Source: Candidatus Altimarinota bacterium
Lineage (GTDB): Bacteria; Cyanobacteriota; Cyanobacteriia; Cyanobacteriales; Microcystaceae
NCBI GenBank assembly: GCA_012031035.1
Contig: JAAUUT010000030.1
Coordinates: forward strand, 1 to 43,964
Length of the DNA: 43,964 nucleotides
Direction of reading: 5' to 3'
A program made the position numbers and the translations under genes. Position 1 is the first letter of the stretch. Each line of letters opens with the position of its first letter. Shown in pieces: positions 27,492 to 36,328 of this stretch. Below the pieces are notes generated by a model that saw only the letters and a program-made list of their open reading frames with translations, did not search any database and was not told where the DNA came from.

Positions 27492-28720
27492 TTAACGAAC
27501 CAGCAGCAAGATTGTTTGGGCAAAACCAACAATAAATCCTAGAATACCGCCTAAATTAACAATTGCTTGTAATTCGTTTTTAACAATCCCTTCTACCGCC
27601 AATTCTAACTCTTGAGGGGAAGTCGCTTTCACTCTGGCAATAATCACTTGGTCTATTGACAAAATAGGAATAATCTGTTCTACTAATTGTTCTAAATCTT
27701 CTTCGAGATAGCGCTCTAAAATGAGGGCAAGTTCTTTGCCGATCGCGACTAAAGAAGTGTTAACAGCTACAGAAGATTGAAGTCTATTGACAATTAGCAC
27801 GGCAACCCCATCCCAATCAATCGATTTACCGAACTCTTGAACGAACTGAGAACCACTTTCTTGAATATAAGCACGAACGGTATCGCGAGTTGTTTTTCTT
27901 AGCTGTCGAACTGTCGAGATAGGGAGGTTTTGTAGAGAAAGACTTTGCAGCCATTCTCTCAAGCGACTGCGCACTTCTAGAGAAAGCAACAATTCTCTCA
28001 AACGTGTATTTGCTAATTCTTTTTCGTCTAAGAAAAACGTTCGCAAACGGGCGAGGGTGTTACGCAGTCCGAATAGATTAGCGACTACCCAATATGTTCC
28101 GCTAGTTTTTCTCGAAAACTATCGTCGATGACTTGAATATTGCGATCGGTGAGAAAATCGATGAGTGCCAGTCGGATAACATCTGGAGAAATAACTGCTT
28201 CGAGCAACCAATCAGCTAATTGTTTCGCTTGAGGATTACTGAGGCGAAACTCTAAGAGGACTTTATCAAAAATGTTATCGATTTGTTCTTCGAGAAAGTC
28301 TTCTCGACGCGATAAAGCTTTTAAGAGTCGCGGCAACGATTCGCCAAATAAATCTCGCAAAATGTCTGAGAGGATTTTAGCGGTTTTTTGTTGCTTATCG
28401 GCTCGAATTTGCTTGATTGCTAAATCGAGTAACCAGCGAATCGCCGCTTCTACTCGTTCGGTTGCTAACAAGCGCTTAGCTAGCCTTTGTAACTCTTCTG
28501 GGGTAAGAAGAGATCCCATAATTGTATCGGAAATTCGCTGGGCGAGACGTTCTTGGTTAGCAGGAATTAAACCAGGAGTGAAGGGGAGTTTGCGCTTGCC
28601 TATATAAATAGCTTTATAGGGACGAAATAGCATCTTAATGGCTATATCGTTAGTAAAATAGCCAATAATAGCCCCTCCCACGGGGGGCACAATCAATGTC
28701 CATAAGGTAGCTAATTCCAA
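27492..28720 (-). CDS. DUF445-family membrane protein (frame broken once)
   Basis: Two frames join into one 409-residue protein. The first begins [25 protein letters not shown] and shows the family motif [30 protein letters not shown], ending falsely at 28085. The second is open from [19 protein letters not shown] and ends in a C-terminal helix [16 protein letters not shown]. Adding one T to the T5 run at 28106-28110 (AAA-ACT-AGC-GGA-ACA on the coding strand) restores continuity: ...[16 protein letters not shown]. The family has a membrane anchor at each end and a helical middle, and its function is unknown. The A/T homopolymer strongly suggests a sequence error. Confidence 0.82.
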
Positions 28721-28748
28721 CTGCGATCGCGTCCGTAAATGCGTAAAT

Positions 28749-29465
28749 CTATTTTTTTACTACTAATACTCCCATGATGCCATTAGCAATGGGGTAGTGA
28801 ACAGCATTGACAAATCCCGCATCCTGAGCTAAATTAACTTGCTCTACTCCGGTAGGAAACCGTTCTAAACTGGGACTGATATAAGCGTATTCTTCGGTCA
28901 ATCCAAAACTTTGGGCCGTAGGAACGACAATGGTTTGTAGATACCATTCTTGAAATGTCTGCATCAATGGATTATCGGGGCGATGGAAGTCAAGAATTGC
29001 TGCTTTGGCATCTTTTTTGAGAACGCGATGAAGTTCTTGCAAGCAACGGGGAATATCGATTACATTCCTCAAACCATAGCCCATCGTAGCACAATCAAAC
29101 GTATCGCTATCGAAGGGTAAATTAAGGGCATCTCCTTCTACCCATTCAATGGGTAGGGGCGCAAATAAACTACTATTTTTTTGATGGGCGATCGCCAATT
29201 GTTCTTTAGCAAAGTCAACGCCAATAACTTTACCCGTCGTACCAATTTGACGGGCTAGCAGTTGCGCTAAATCGCCGCTACCGCAGCATACATCCAATCC
29301 TACATCGCCAGGAGTCGGATCGCTCCATTTGACTGCCATGAGTTTCCAAATGCGATGCTGTCCCAAACTCAACCAATTATTTAATCGGTCGTATACGGGA
29401 GCAATGCGATCGAATATTGTTTGAATTTCTGATGCAGTAGGTTGGTTATTTTGGCTATTAGGCAA
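28749..29465 (-). CDS. menG: Menaquinone/phylloquinone C-methyltransferase (UbiE/MenG)
   Basis: This SAM-dependent class I methyltransferase has 238 residues. Motif I is [21 protein letters not shown] (residues 54-74), followed by [12 protein letters not shown], a post-I segment [25 protein letters not shown], and [13 protein letters not shown]. In cyanobacteria this family methylates demethylphylloquinone, giving the quinone of photosystem I; strains with menaquinone use it equally. The N-terminal [20 protein letters not shown] is the family start signature. It is followed by the DUF445 gene 28 bases on, same strand, possibly one transcript. Confidence 0.93.
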   Translation of the reverse strand: MPNSQNNQPTASEIQTIFDRIAPVYDRLNNWLSLGQHRIWKLMAVKWSDPTPGDVGLDVCCGSGDLAQLLARQIGTTGKVIGVDFAKEQLAIAHQKNSSLFAPLPIEWVEGDALNLPFDSDTFDCATMGYGLRNVIDIPRCLQELHRVLKKDAKAAILDFHRPDNPLMQTFQEWYLQTIVVPTAQSFGLTEEYAYISPSLERFPTGVEQVNLAQDAGFVNAVHYPIANGIMGVLVVKK

Positions 29466-29523
29466 GTTAGTACGATTGAACTCAGATATCTCTATTATCT
29501 AATGTCGCGATCGCTCTAATACG

Positions 29524-29787
29524 TCAGTCGCAGTTTTTCAAGAATTTTATCTTTGTCATGCAGTAGTGGATAGCAAGTTTTTTTGCTGTTGCGATCGCAC
29601 TTTCCAGAAAGTTTTCGGGGATTAAAAAAATATCCGAGTAATGTTTCTTGGGAGCAATTAAAGTGTGACCGTATGCTTCTAAAGTTTTTGGGAGAAAGCA
29701 AATAACATCTGCATCTCGATAAACAATCCAAGCTGGAATTTTTCCGGCTACGATATTGCAGATAACACATCGATCTTGAATAACCAT
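29524..29787 (-). pseudogene. HIT-domain protein lacking the histidine triad
   Basis: The first 75 residues are a good HIT N-terminus: CVICNIVAGKIPAWIVYRD, VICFLPKTLEAYGHTLIAPK KHYSDIFLIPE, then a helix SAIATAKKLAIHY. A full protein continues another 50-60 residues to the HxHxHxx triad that performs nucleotide hydrolysis. Here the frame ends after KIKFLKNCD, and neither other frame supplies a triad before menG, so this is true truncation rather than one missing base. Either it is a decaying gene or the short form has a non-catalytic role. Confidence 0.7.
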
Positions 29788-29830
29788 ATCATTAGAGATT
29801 AAATCTATGCGAGCGCTTAAAACTTACCAA

Positions 29831-29971
29831 TTACAATGTAGGTTTAGGTAGGCGCTTGATGTATTCTCGTAACACTTGAGCCATGCTTACATCCTTTTGC
29901 TTTGCATAAGCTTTTAATCGCTCTAAATCTTCTGAACTTAAGCGTATTTTCAGCACTTCATCTTTAGTCAT
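29831..29971 (-). CDS. Small ribbon-helix-helix (CopG-like) protein, 46 aa
   Basis: A 46-codon frame begins MTKDEVLKIRLSSEDLERLKAYA, then a helix-turn-helix-like MAQVLREYIKRLP. A short basic strand followed by two helices is the pattern of CopG/Arc DNA-binding proteins and of some antitoxins. The normal partner would be a toxin downstream, but the next gene on this strand is the HIT remnant. The sequence upstream of ATG 29971 is GTACCCACA with no strong ribosome site. Function not assigned beyond probable DNA binding. Confidence 0.55.
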   Translation of the reverse strand: MTKDEVLKIRLSSEDLERLKAYAKQKDVSMAQVLREYIKRLPKPTL

Positions 29972-30027
29972 TGTGGGTACAACAGACTACAATCTAGTTA
30001 TGCTAACACGGGAAAAGGCGATCGCAA

Positions 30028-30381
30028 ATGACGACACAAAGATGGACGGATGAAATGCTGGATAGTTTAGCGGGAACTGTTCAGGGGTTGAGTGGCACTG
30101 TTCGGGGATTGAGTGGAACTGTTCAAGAGTTAAGTGGAACTGTTCGAGGGTTAGGCGAAAGAGTTGAAGACTTAGCAGAATCCGTCGAACAGACTAATAA
30201 CAACGTCGATCTACTTGTTGGGGCTGTAAATGCTTTTATCGAACGTGATACAGAACGCAGTGAAGAAATTAGACAGTTGCGAGTTGATTACGAGCAATAT
30301 AAACGAGAAAATGACAATCGTTTCAACACGTTATTAGAAGAAGTACGATTTTTAATTCGCCAACTTGGAGAAAATAGATAA
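30028..30381 (+). CDS. Heptad-repeat coiled-coil protein, 117 aa
   Basis: The protein carries four near-perfect 7-residue units of the form LSGTVRG/LSGTVQE (bases about 30058-30150), then a longer predicted coiled coil (ERVEDLAESVEQTNNNVDLL, then EIRQLRVDYEQYKREND). It is acidic, with no membrane segment. Such proteins are common in cyanobacteria as short, rapidly changing families of unknown role. The 21-base DNA units differ slightly, so the repeat has drifted. It stands alone, 106 bases before the IS701-like insertion. Confidence 0.6.
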   Translation: MTTQRWTDEMLDSLAGTVQGLSGTVRGLSGTVQELSGTVRGLGERVEDLAESVEQTNNNVDLLVGAVNAFIERDTERSEEIRQLRVDYEQYKRENDNRFNTLLEEVRFLIRQLGENR

Positions 30382-30485
30382 AAAAGCTGAAAATCTTCTT
30401 TCTTTGATGTTGCTGAAATGGTTAGCTATTTGGGGATTCCTTTGCTTTCGATTTCTAATCGATATTAAATATCAAATATAGCTAA

Positions 30486-31847
30486 CGGGACTTAAACAAA
30501 AATTAAGCCCAAATCAAGCCTAAACTAGCTTTATAGGCTATAAATACGTCTCTGTTTTTGTTGAGCCAACTAACAAAACGATAAGAGATCGCTGTCCGAA
30601 ATGCCTCTAAAGCTTCGGCAAATGTATCTAAAGTATGGTTTGCCCAACGTCTTCTTAACCCTCCTGTCAGCTTATGCCAAAGAATAAATGTATAGGCACA
30701 AAAAACTAAAATAAAATGTCTTTCCAAACTCTTTTTATCTCTAACTTGATATTCTTTTAACCCCAACCATCCCTTAGCTTCACGATAGAATACTTCTACC
30801 CAATTTCGTTGGGAATATATATCTACTATCCATTGTTCAGTTACTATTGATGGCTCGACATTAGTAATAAAATAATCAATATCACTAGCTTCAGAGAAAG
30901 TTGGCTCATTCATGACGATTGCTATTTTTCTCCTTCCTTCTAAACTAGCTATTTCTGCTTCAACTAATGTTACCCATACTGTTTTTGGCTTATTGATTTG
31001 GATATCAATAAGCCTAAATCTATTGGCTGGCAATGTTTTTGCCAATTCGTCTAGTCTAAGCTCTGCGGAGGTTTCTGTTGAGTTGATTAAACGTACTTTG
31101 CGATTTTTTGCTACTCCTCCTAGATAGTTTAAGTTCCTTTTTTCTAGTTCTTTTAAAAACGATGTATTGTTGCCATAGCCTGCATCAATTAAAACGATTC
31201 CAGGTCGATATCCCCGACTGAGCGTTCGCTCGATTAATGATAATGCTAATTCCGGTTTTTTATGAAATTCGATATCTTCTTTCCCTAACGGTAATGAGCT
31301 ACTATGTTGATACAATTCTATGTCTAAAGGTAGACTTTTTTGGCCATCATAAAGATGTGTTGTTACTAAAACATTTCCGTTATCGGTTTTGCCGATTTCA
31401 CCAATGTACTGTCGCCCCACTCCTGCCGTAAAGTTTCCGCTTTTACGATGTCCACTATCATCAACGATCAGACTGAAACCTCGATTGATTTTGGTTTGAG
31501 AACATTGGTTCATCACCTCTAAACGACGATCGTTGATGCGCTCGGCTGACCAAGTTGACTCAGTTAAAAAATGGTGTAATTGATGGTAATTTACTCCTAC
31601 AGCATTTGATGCCATCTGAGATAGATTGTTTCGTTCGCTTTCCCCTAGCAATCCGCCTAAATAGTTTCTAAATTCCCTTTTTTGTGCTTTAGTTCTGAGT
31701 AAATCATCGAAGCGATTACACCATTTATCGAAGCAGGGAGGCATGGCTGCTGGTGTTGTTTCTTTCATCGGCGATCGCTACTAACGTAAATTAGTTATCT
31801 GGTATATATTTTAACCTTTTTTTATTGGCTATACTGTTTAAGTCCCG
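30486..31847 (-). mobile_element. IS701-like insertion sequence, intact
   Basis: The element is 1362 bp with terminal inverted repeats CGGGACTTAAACA (30486-30498) and TGTTTAAGTCCCG (31835-31847). It is flanked by the 4-bp target duplication CTAA at 30482-30485 and 31848-31851, consistent with the YTAR targets of IS701. It carries one intact transposase gene. The perfect inverted repeats and duplication show recent insertion. A diverged partial copy lies at about 33.25-33.51 kb. Confidence 0.9.
30503..31768 (-). CDS. IS701-family DDE transposase
   Basis: This 421-residue DDE transposase has catalytic Asp residues in SLIVDDSGHRKSGNF (about residue 102) and VLIDAGYGNNTSFLKEL (about 195), and the catalytic Glu in RNWVEVFYREAKGWLGLKEYQVRD (split in the family as a Y-(2)-R-(3)-E-type signature). 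It begins near the upstream inverted repeat and ends 17 bases from the other end. Length and motifs are complete, so the element could move itself. Its codon use is more AT-rich than its neighbours. Confidence 0.9.
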   Translation of the reverse strand: MKETTPAAMPPCFDKWCNRFDDLLRTKAQKREFRNYLGGLLGESERNNLSQMASNAVGVNYHQLHHFLTESTWSAERINDRRLEVMNQCSQTKINRGFSLIVDDSGHRKSGNFTAGVGRQYIGEIGKTDNGNVLVTTHLYDGQKSLPLDIELYQHSSSLPLGKEDIEFHKKPELALSLIERTLSRGYRPGIVLIDAGYGNNTSFLKELEKRNLNYLGGVAKNRKVRLINSTETSAELRLDELAKTLPANRFRLIDIQINKPKTVWVTLVEAEIASLEGRRKIAIVMNEPTFSEASDIDYFITNVEPSIVTEQWIVDIYSQRNWVEVFYREAKGWLGLKEYQVRDKKSLERHFILVFCAYTFILWHKLTGGLRRRWANHTLDTFAEALEAFRTAISYRFVSWLNKNRDVFIAYKASLGLIWA

Positions 31848-33175
31848 CTAATGCAACTTTTAATCAATTCTTCTACTCCATTTACGAGAATTATTTTAGT
31901 TTCTAACTGATGGGCGACTTCTGCAACTGTCAGATCGTCTAAGAATTTCTGTTCGTCGTGTTTTAACATAACAGATGGTAATAAAATCGCTTCTCCTAAT
32001 TCTTTTCCTTTCAATCCTTCTAATAAATCTTGTCCAGTAAGCAACCCCGTTACCGTAATTTCTTGTCCCCAATAATGACTATTCAAAGGAGCTAATTCAA
32101 GAGTTAATCCCTTTACTTGATTTAACTGTTTTACCAAAGGTTGAAAGGCAAATTCAACGGCATTCCCTACCACCCAAGTAAATTTTTGAGGCTTGTTTAA
32201 CTGAGAAGGTAGCATCTTTTTAGCAGTAACTTGAAATTGTTTAATAAACTGACGAATTGAACCAACTCCATTGCCAATTTGAGGATAATCTTCGTAATGA
32301 GTTTGAGCCGGTAATTCTTGGCGAGCAATGAGAAACCATTCATCAGCTAACCAGGCAAAATTACTACCTAATTGCTGTCTAAATTTTTCTTGTAATTGTT
32401 GGACTTGTGCGATGACTTCTATGGCTTTTTCTTGAGTGACGGAAATTAATTCATCATCGCTGGGACGAAAGCGAGTTAATCCTACAGGAACCACCGCAGC
32501 CGATGCGATCGCAGGGATTTCTCCTCGATGAAATAAAGCTAAATCTAATAACGTTTTCTCCAAATGAATTCCATCATTAATTCCCGGACAAACAACCACT
32601 TGCGCGTGAATTTGCAAGCGTCTTTCTTGAAACCATTTAAATTGTTCTATTATTTGTCCCGCGCGAGGATTTTTGAGGAGACGAATGCGTATATCGGGTT
32701 CGGTGGCATGAACGGAAACATAAAGAGGAGAGAGGCGCATTTGTTCGATACGCTGCCATTCTTTTTCGGTTAAATTGGTTAGCGTTAAATAACTTCCATA
32801 AAGAAAACTCAGACGATAATCGTCGTCTTTCAAATAAAGACTGTCTCTTTTTCCTGGGGGTTGTTGGTCGATAAAACAAAAAGGACAGCGATTGTTACAC
32901 TGAATTAATCCATCAAAAAGAGCGGTTTCAAATTCTAATCCCAAGTCTTCGTCATAATCTTTTTCAAGTTCGATAGAATGTGTTTTTCCCGCAGCATCGA
33001 TAACTTCTATCTCTAAAAATTCATCGGCACATAAAAATTGATAGTCGATCAAATCGCGAGGATGAGTGCCATTAATTGCCACAATAGAATCGCCTGGTTC
33101 AAACCCTATTTCTGACGCGATCGAGTCTGGAACTACTCTACTAATTCGAGCGGGACGAATAGAAGTTTTACTCAT
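31838..33175 (-). CDS. PDZ-radical SAM protein of the DUF512 family
   Basis: This 445-residue protein is mainly found in cyanobacteria and some Clostridia (TIGR03279-like). The N-terminal PDZ-like segment is RISRVVPDSIASEIGFEPGD (residues 8-27). The radical SAM cluster-binding motif is CNNRCPFCFIDQ (about 93-104; CxxxCxxC). A C-terminal DUF512 domain ends VEELIKSCIS. The final codons read ISGT-stop, with GGG ACT TAA supplied by the inverted repeat of the IS701-like element. Without the insertion the frame would read ISYI-stop. The gene therefore keeps its length and probably its function. Role unknown. Confidence 0.85.
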   Translation of the reverse strand: MSKTSIRPARISRVVPDSIASEIGFEPGDSIVAINGTHPRDLIDYQFLCADEFLEIEVIDAAGKTHSIELEKDYDEDLGLEFETALFDGLIQCNNRCPFCFIDQQPPGKRDSLYLKDDDYRLSFLYGSYLTLTNLTEKEWQRIEQMRLSPLYVSVHATEPDIRIRLLKNPRAGQIIEQFKWFQERRLQIHAQVVVCPGINDGIHLEKTLLDLALFHRGEIPAIASAAVVPVGLTRFRPSDDELISVTQEKAIEVIAQVQQLQEKFRQQLGSNFAWLADEWFLIARQELPAQTHYEDYPQIGNGVGSIRQFIKQFQVTAKKMLPSQLNKPQKFTWVVGNAVEFAFQPLVKQLNQVKGLTLELAPLNSHYWGQEITVTGLLTGQDLLEGLKGKELGEAILLPSVMLKHDEQKFLDDLTVAEVAHQLETKIILVNGVEELIKSCISGT

Positions 33176-33247
33176 ATTTATATATATTCTATAAATTTAG
33201 TGATGTATGCTGGTTTGGATGAAAACAAATTCAAACTTACAGATCGT
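33176..33247. other. Short AT-rich gap before the IS remnant
   Basis: This holds the upstream region of the radical SAM gene (minus strand). The bases GTAGTGAAACTTAAACA that follow already resemble the end of the IS remnant. Nothing else is seen. Confidence 0.3.
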
Positions 33248-33512
33248 TAGTGAAACTTAAACACAAATTAAGCTCAAACAAAGCCAAACTTGCTTTGTCG
33301 GCTTTAAATAGTCTTTGTTGGTTTGAGCCAACTAACAAAACGATAAAATATTGCTGTACGAAATGCCTCTAAAGCTTCTTATCGAGAAGCGGATAGCGTG
33401 TTGGCGCTTAATGGATCTAAATGTATAGTGCGACTAACGTTCTCTCAAACCTCCTGCCAGTTTATGCCAAATAATTGATGATGTATGGGCACAGAAGACA
33501 AGGATAAAACAT
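33248..33512 (-). mobile_element. Remnant of an IS701-like element
   Basis: About 265 bases match the transposase-end part of the element at 30486-30720, with many substitutions. Matched phrases include GAGCCAACTAACAAAACGAT and AAATGCCTCTAAAGCTTC. A block of about 40 bases (near 33375-33415, containing ATCGAGAAGCGGATAGCG) interrupts it. The other end is absent. It sits in the same orientation as the intact copy, so the radical SAM gene lies between one complete and one fossil copy. Confidence 0.8.
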
Positions 33513-33714
33513 AAATAAATCATTTAGCAAATATTATAAATCATTTTTGCAAGGTTATGATTGCTTTGATTAGAGGTGTCTAAAAGTCCAATTTGCTACA
33601 TCTGCATTTCCTTAATGTCTTGAAAATCCGAGATATTAAGGAACAAAGCAATAAAGCTTTAGCAAAAATAACTTTTTAGATATTTTCACAGAAGCGAATC
33701 AAAAGAGGCAAACA
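33513..33714 (+). promoter_or_regulatory. aqpZ leader with inverted repeat
   Basis: TTCCTTAATGTCT (33608-33620) and AGATATTAAGGAA (33631-33643) form a 13-bp arm with one mismatch around a 10-base loop, 71 bases before the aqpZ start. It could be an operator or a hairpin in the leader RNA. The ribosome site AAGAGG lies at about 33703. No gene is seen. Confidence 0.4.
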
Positions 33715-34467
33715 ATGAAAAAATATATAGCTGAATTTTTGGGAACCTTCTGGTTAGTCCTAGGAGGTTGCGGTAGTGCTGTTCTGGCGGCTAACTTTGG
33801 TGGTGAAGGCAACCCACTTGGATTGGGATTTCTAGGAGTTTCCCTGGCTTTTGGTCTCACCGTAGTAACGATGGCTTATGCGGTTGGACATATTTCTGGC
33901 GGTCATTTTAATCCTGCCGTTTCTTTCGGTTTATTTGCAGGAAAACGCTTTAGTGGTTCCGATTTACTCCCTTATATTGTGGCACAGGTTATCGGGGCAA
34001 TCGTTGCTGGAGGGGTAATTTTTGCGATCGCCGGTGGAAATGGAACGCTCGATCTTAGCGGCTCAAATCCTTTAGCTACCAACGGATATGGAACCCACTC
34101 ACCAGGCGGTTATAGTCTATTTTCTGCTCTCATTACCGAAGTCGTCATGACTTTCATGTTTTTGATTATTATTATGGGAGCTACCGATCGCATTGCTCCC
34201 GGAGGATTTGCTCCCGCTGCTATTGGGTTAGCATTAACCTTGATTCACCTAATTAGCATTCCCGTCACCAATACCTCAGTAAACCCAGCTAGAAGTACGG
34301 GAGTTGCTTTATTGTGCGGTAATGGGGAAATCATTGCTCAATTGTGGTTATTTTGGCTGGCTCCAATCGCTGGTGCAGTAATGGCCGGATGGGTCTATGC
34401 AAATATCCTAGAAACCGCAGTAGAAACCAAGCCTTTAGAACCCCTAGAACCGACTGTCAGGGAATAA
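33715..34467 (+). CDS. aqpZ: Aquaporin Z
   Basis: This 250-residue water channel of the plasma membrane has six membrane helices and two half-helix NPA boxes: [12 protein letters not shown] (residues about 63-74) and [15 protein letters not shown] (about 183-197). The selectivity-filter residues fit a water channel rather than a glycerol facilitator: His in [18 protein letters not shown] and the Arg after the second NPA. The N-terminal [17 protein letters not shown] is the family start. The glycerol kinase gene is 6 kb away and not part of this operon. It is single, with its own leader. Confidence 0.95.
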   Translation: MKKYIAEFLGTFWLVLGGCGSAVLAANFGGEGNPLGLGFLGVSLAFGLTVVTMAYAVGHISGGHFNPAVSFGLFAGKRFSGSDLLPYIVAQVIGAIVAGGVIFAIAGGNGTLDLSGSNPLATNGYGTHSPGGYSLFSALITEVVMTFMFLIIIMGATDRIAPGGFAPAAIGLALTLIHLISIPVTNTSVNPARSTGVALLCGNGEIIAQLWLFWLAPIAGAVMAGWVYANILETAVETKPLEPLEPTVRE

Positions 34468-34522
34468 GTTTTTATGGTTTGACTTAAATAGCCGACTGAG
34501 AAAACATTGTTGTGAGTTTTGC

Positions 34523-34549
34523 AGCCCTGTCCCTACTTGGGTCAGGGCT
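34523..34549. terminator. Bidirectional hairpin between aqpZ and the cyclase gene
   Basis: AGCCCTG-T-CCC (34523-34533) pairs with GGG-T-CAGGGCT (34539-34549) around TACTT. It stands between two convergent genes, so it can serve both, although there is no strong T-run on either side. Confidence 0.55.
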
Positions 34550-34560
34550 ATATAAAAGCA

Positions 34561-35589
34561 TTAATATTCAGTAGGGGAGGTGGTATTTTCTCCTAGAAAT
34601 ACCTCTAAAAATTTGTAAGTAATACCATAAGTAATGGTCGGCTTGTCGTATCCTTTAAGCATTACTTGATGCTGGTGAAATAACTTTTCAACGTCCTTAA
34701 ATTCCGAAAGATATTGATAAGTCGTCTCTCCAATCGCAATATCTAACCCAATTTCTTTAGTAGTTGTTTCCAAGCGAAAAGCAGCGTTTACAGTATCGCC
34801 AATTGCCGTATAGTCGGGGTGTTCGTCGCTGCCTGTATTGCCGACCATCGCATAACCCGTATTAATTCCCGTCCCAATTCGCAAATTAAAAGGCAATGGA
34901 TACTGGTCGCTCATTTGTTCTGTCATTTTATACAAAGCGTTGACGGCCTGGAAGATTTGCATTAATTCTTCTTCTTGGACGGTTTCTTGTCCGTGAAACC
35001 AGATTGCCATAATCGCATCGCCAATGTATTTATCAACCCAGCTACCCGAATCGCGAATGATGTCCCCCGCCTGACGAAACCAATTGCCAACTAGTGCTGA
35101 AAGCGTCTCTTCGTCGAGTTGTCGGGTTAGGACGGTAAAATCGCGCATATCGACCACCATCACCGACATTAACCGCCGTTCGTGGAGTACGGAGGTTAGA
35201 GTATCTCTATTTTCTGAATTGTTGCGAAGCGTTGCCGTGAGTTCTCTAGCAGCAGGACAATAAAACTGAACGTCAGTTTTACCGAACGTCACGCGATCGC
35301 CATCTCGTAAAGTAACTGGAATACTGACTCTACGTCCGTTGACAAACGTTCCATTGCGACTGCCTAAATCGATGATAAAGATTTCGTTATTTCCCGTAGA
35401 TTGTAAAATGGCATGATTTCGAGATATACACTGGTCTGAAATGACAAAATCATTATCCTTACCGCGCCCAACTGTCCAGTAAGTTTTGCCAACTAGCGGT
35501 AAGTTACGATCTTCTTTAGCAGTGTGATGTAATAAGTACGGATCTCGACTTATATTCTCCACAGGTACGCGAGCAGTATTAAGTATCAA
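34561..35589 (-). CDS. FHA-domain adenylate cyclase (class III)
   Basis: The N-terminal FHA phospho-threonine-binding domain spans about residues 30-110 (VGRGKDNDFVISD and SRNHAILQ, then DLGSRNGTFVNGRRV). The class III nucleotide cyclase domain follows (about 135-330). Metal-binding Asp residues are in VMVVDMRDFTVLTRQ and IGDAIMAIW. The adenine-binding Lys is in WVDKYIGDAIMAI. HPDYTAIGDTVNAAFRLETT carries the Thr, Asn and Arg of substrate choice and catalysis. The Lys/Thr pair favours ATP, so cyclic AMP is the likely product. It should respond to phosphorylated partners through FHA. It is followed 10 bases upstream, same strand, by the DUF3120 gene. Confidence 0.88.
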   Translation of the reverse strand: MILNTARVPVENISRDPYLLHHTAKEDRNLPLVGKTYWTVGRGKDNDFVISDQCISRNHAILQSTGNNEIFIIDLGSRNGTFVNGRRVSIPVTLRDGDRVTFGKTDVQFYCPAARELTATLRNNSENRDTLTSVLHERRLMSVMVVDMRDFTVLTRQLDEETLSALVGNWFRQAGDIIRDSGSWVDKYIGDAIMAIWFHGQETVQEEELMQIFQAVNALYKMTEQMSDQYPLPFNLRIGTGINTGYAMVGNTGSDEHPDYTAIGDTVNAAFRLETTTKEIGLDIAIGETTYQYLSEFKDVEKLFHQHQVMLKGYDKPTITYGITYKFLEVFLGENTTSPTEY

Positions 35590-35599
35590 CTTTTCTGTT

Positions 35600-36328
35600 T
35601 TAACTCATAGAAGCTGCTATGAAAAACAGACTATCCACTAAGATTGTACTCAATACTGCCCCTGCAAATGCCCACCGATGTAACTCTACTTTTTGTAGAG
35701 ATAGCGATCCTACGGCGATTAGCAAGTTGACTAAAACAATTGCCCAGCTAATCCCCCAAGGGGTATGAATTTGCGCGATCGCATTTTGTAAAATTGGTCT
35801 AGCTAATGCCGGATCGACGACTTGCATCAATTGTCGCCAGTGAGGAATTAATCCGGTTAAATAAAAATATAAATCGGTAATTGCTGTCCCAAAAAGAGAA
35901 CCTAAGTAAAACCAGTTGCCTATCTTTCCCCATCCTCGCCACAGACACCAACAAGCAAAGGGTACGCCAATGGATTCTATCGGAAGGTGAATGAATGGTT
36001 CCCAACGCCACCATCCCCAGTAAATCGATCCCGCCAACCAACTCCAACTAAACCCTAACAATAAATCTCCCCAATTTTCGGTTTTGGGTCGCTTGAGCAA
36101 AAAAATTCCCAATCCTACCCATCCACCTGTTAGCAACAAGCTTAGCCAGGGAAATGCTCTTACTAGCGGAGTTTGAATGAAGACGGGAACAGAAACTAAA
36201 AAAGCAGATACTAAAGAGATTAGTATTAGTTGAGAAAAAAACTGAGAAGTTGAGCCAGAATCTAAAAAACGCTCTGTATAGCGTTTCCTTATGAAATCAA
36301 GCGTCTGTAAGGGTAGGCTGGAAAACAC
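35600..36328 (-). CDS. DUF3120-type membrane protein
   Basis: The protein has 242 residues with about six hydrophobic segments. Counting on the protein: LILISLVSAFLVSVPVFI, WLSLLLTGGWVGLGIFLL, LLLGFSWSWLAGSIYWGWWR, IGVPFACWCLWRGW, WFYLGSLFGTAITDLYFYLTG and two near the C-terminus (SWAIVLVNLLIAVGSL and GAVLSTILVDSLFFIAA). The Trp-rich GFSWSWLAGSIYWGWWRWEP is the signature that I associate with the cyanobacterial DUF3120 family. Function unknown. It is directly upstream of the FHA-cyclase gene with an 10-base gap, so the two form a probable operon. Confidence 0.75.
   Translation of the reverse strand: MFSSLPLQTLDFIRKRYTERFLDSGSTSQFFSQLILISLVSAFLVSVPVFIQTPLVRAFPWLSLLLTGGWVGLGIFLLKRPKTENWGDLLLGFSWSWLAGSIYWGWWRWEPFIHLPIESIGVPFACWCLWRGWGKIGNWFYLGSLFGTAITDLYFYLTGLIPHWRQLMQVVDPALARPILQNAIAQIHTPWGISWAIVLVNLLIAVGSLSLQKVELHRWAFAGAVLSTILVDSLFFIAASMS

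Noticed and set aside
29516..29770. Frame change as the cause of the short HIT protein
   Set aside because: Neither alternative frame contains the His triad before the next gene, so one added base would not restore it.
30486..33512. Composite transposon carrying the radical SAM gene
   Set aside because: The second copy is only a 265-base fossil lacking one end, and the gene end shows a simple single insertion with its own 4-bp duplication.
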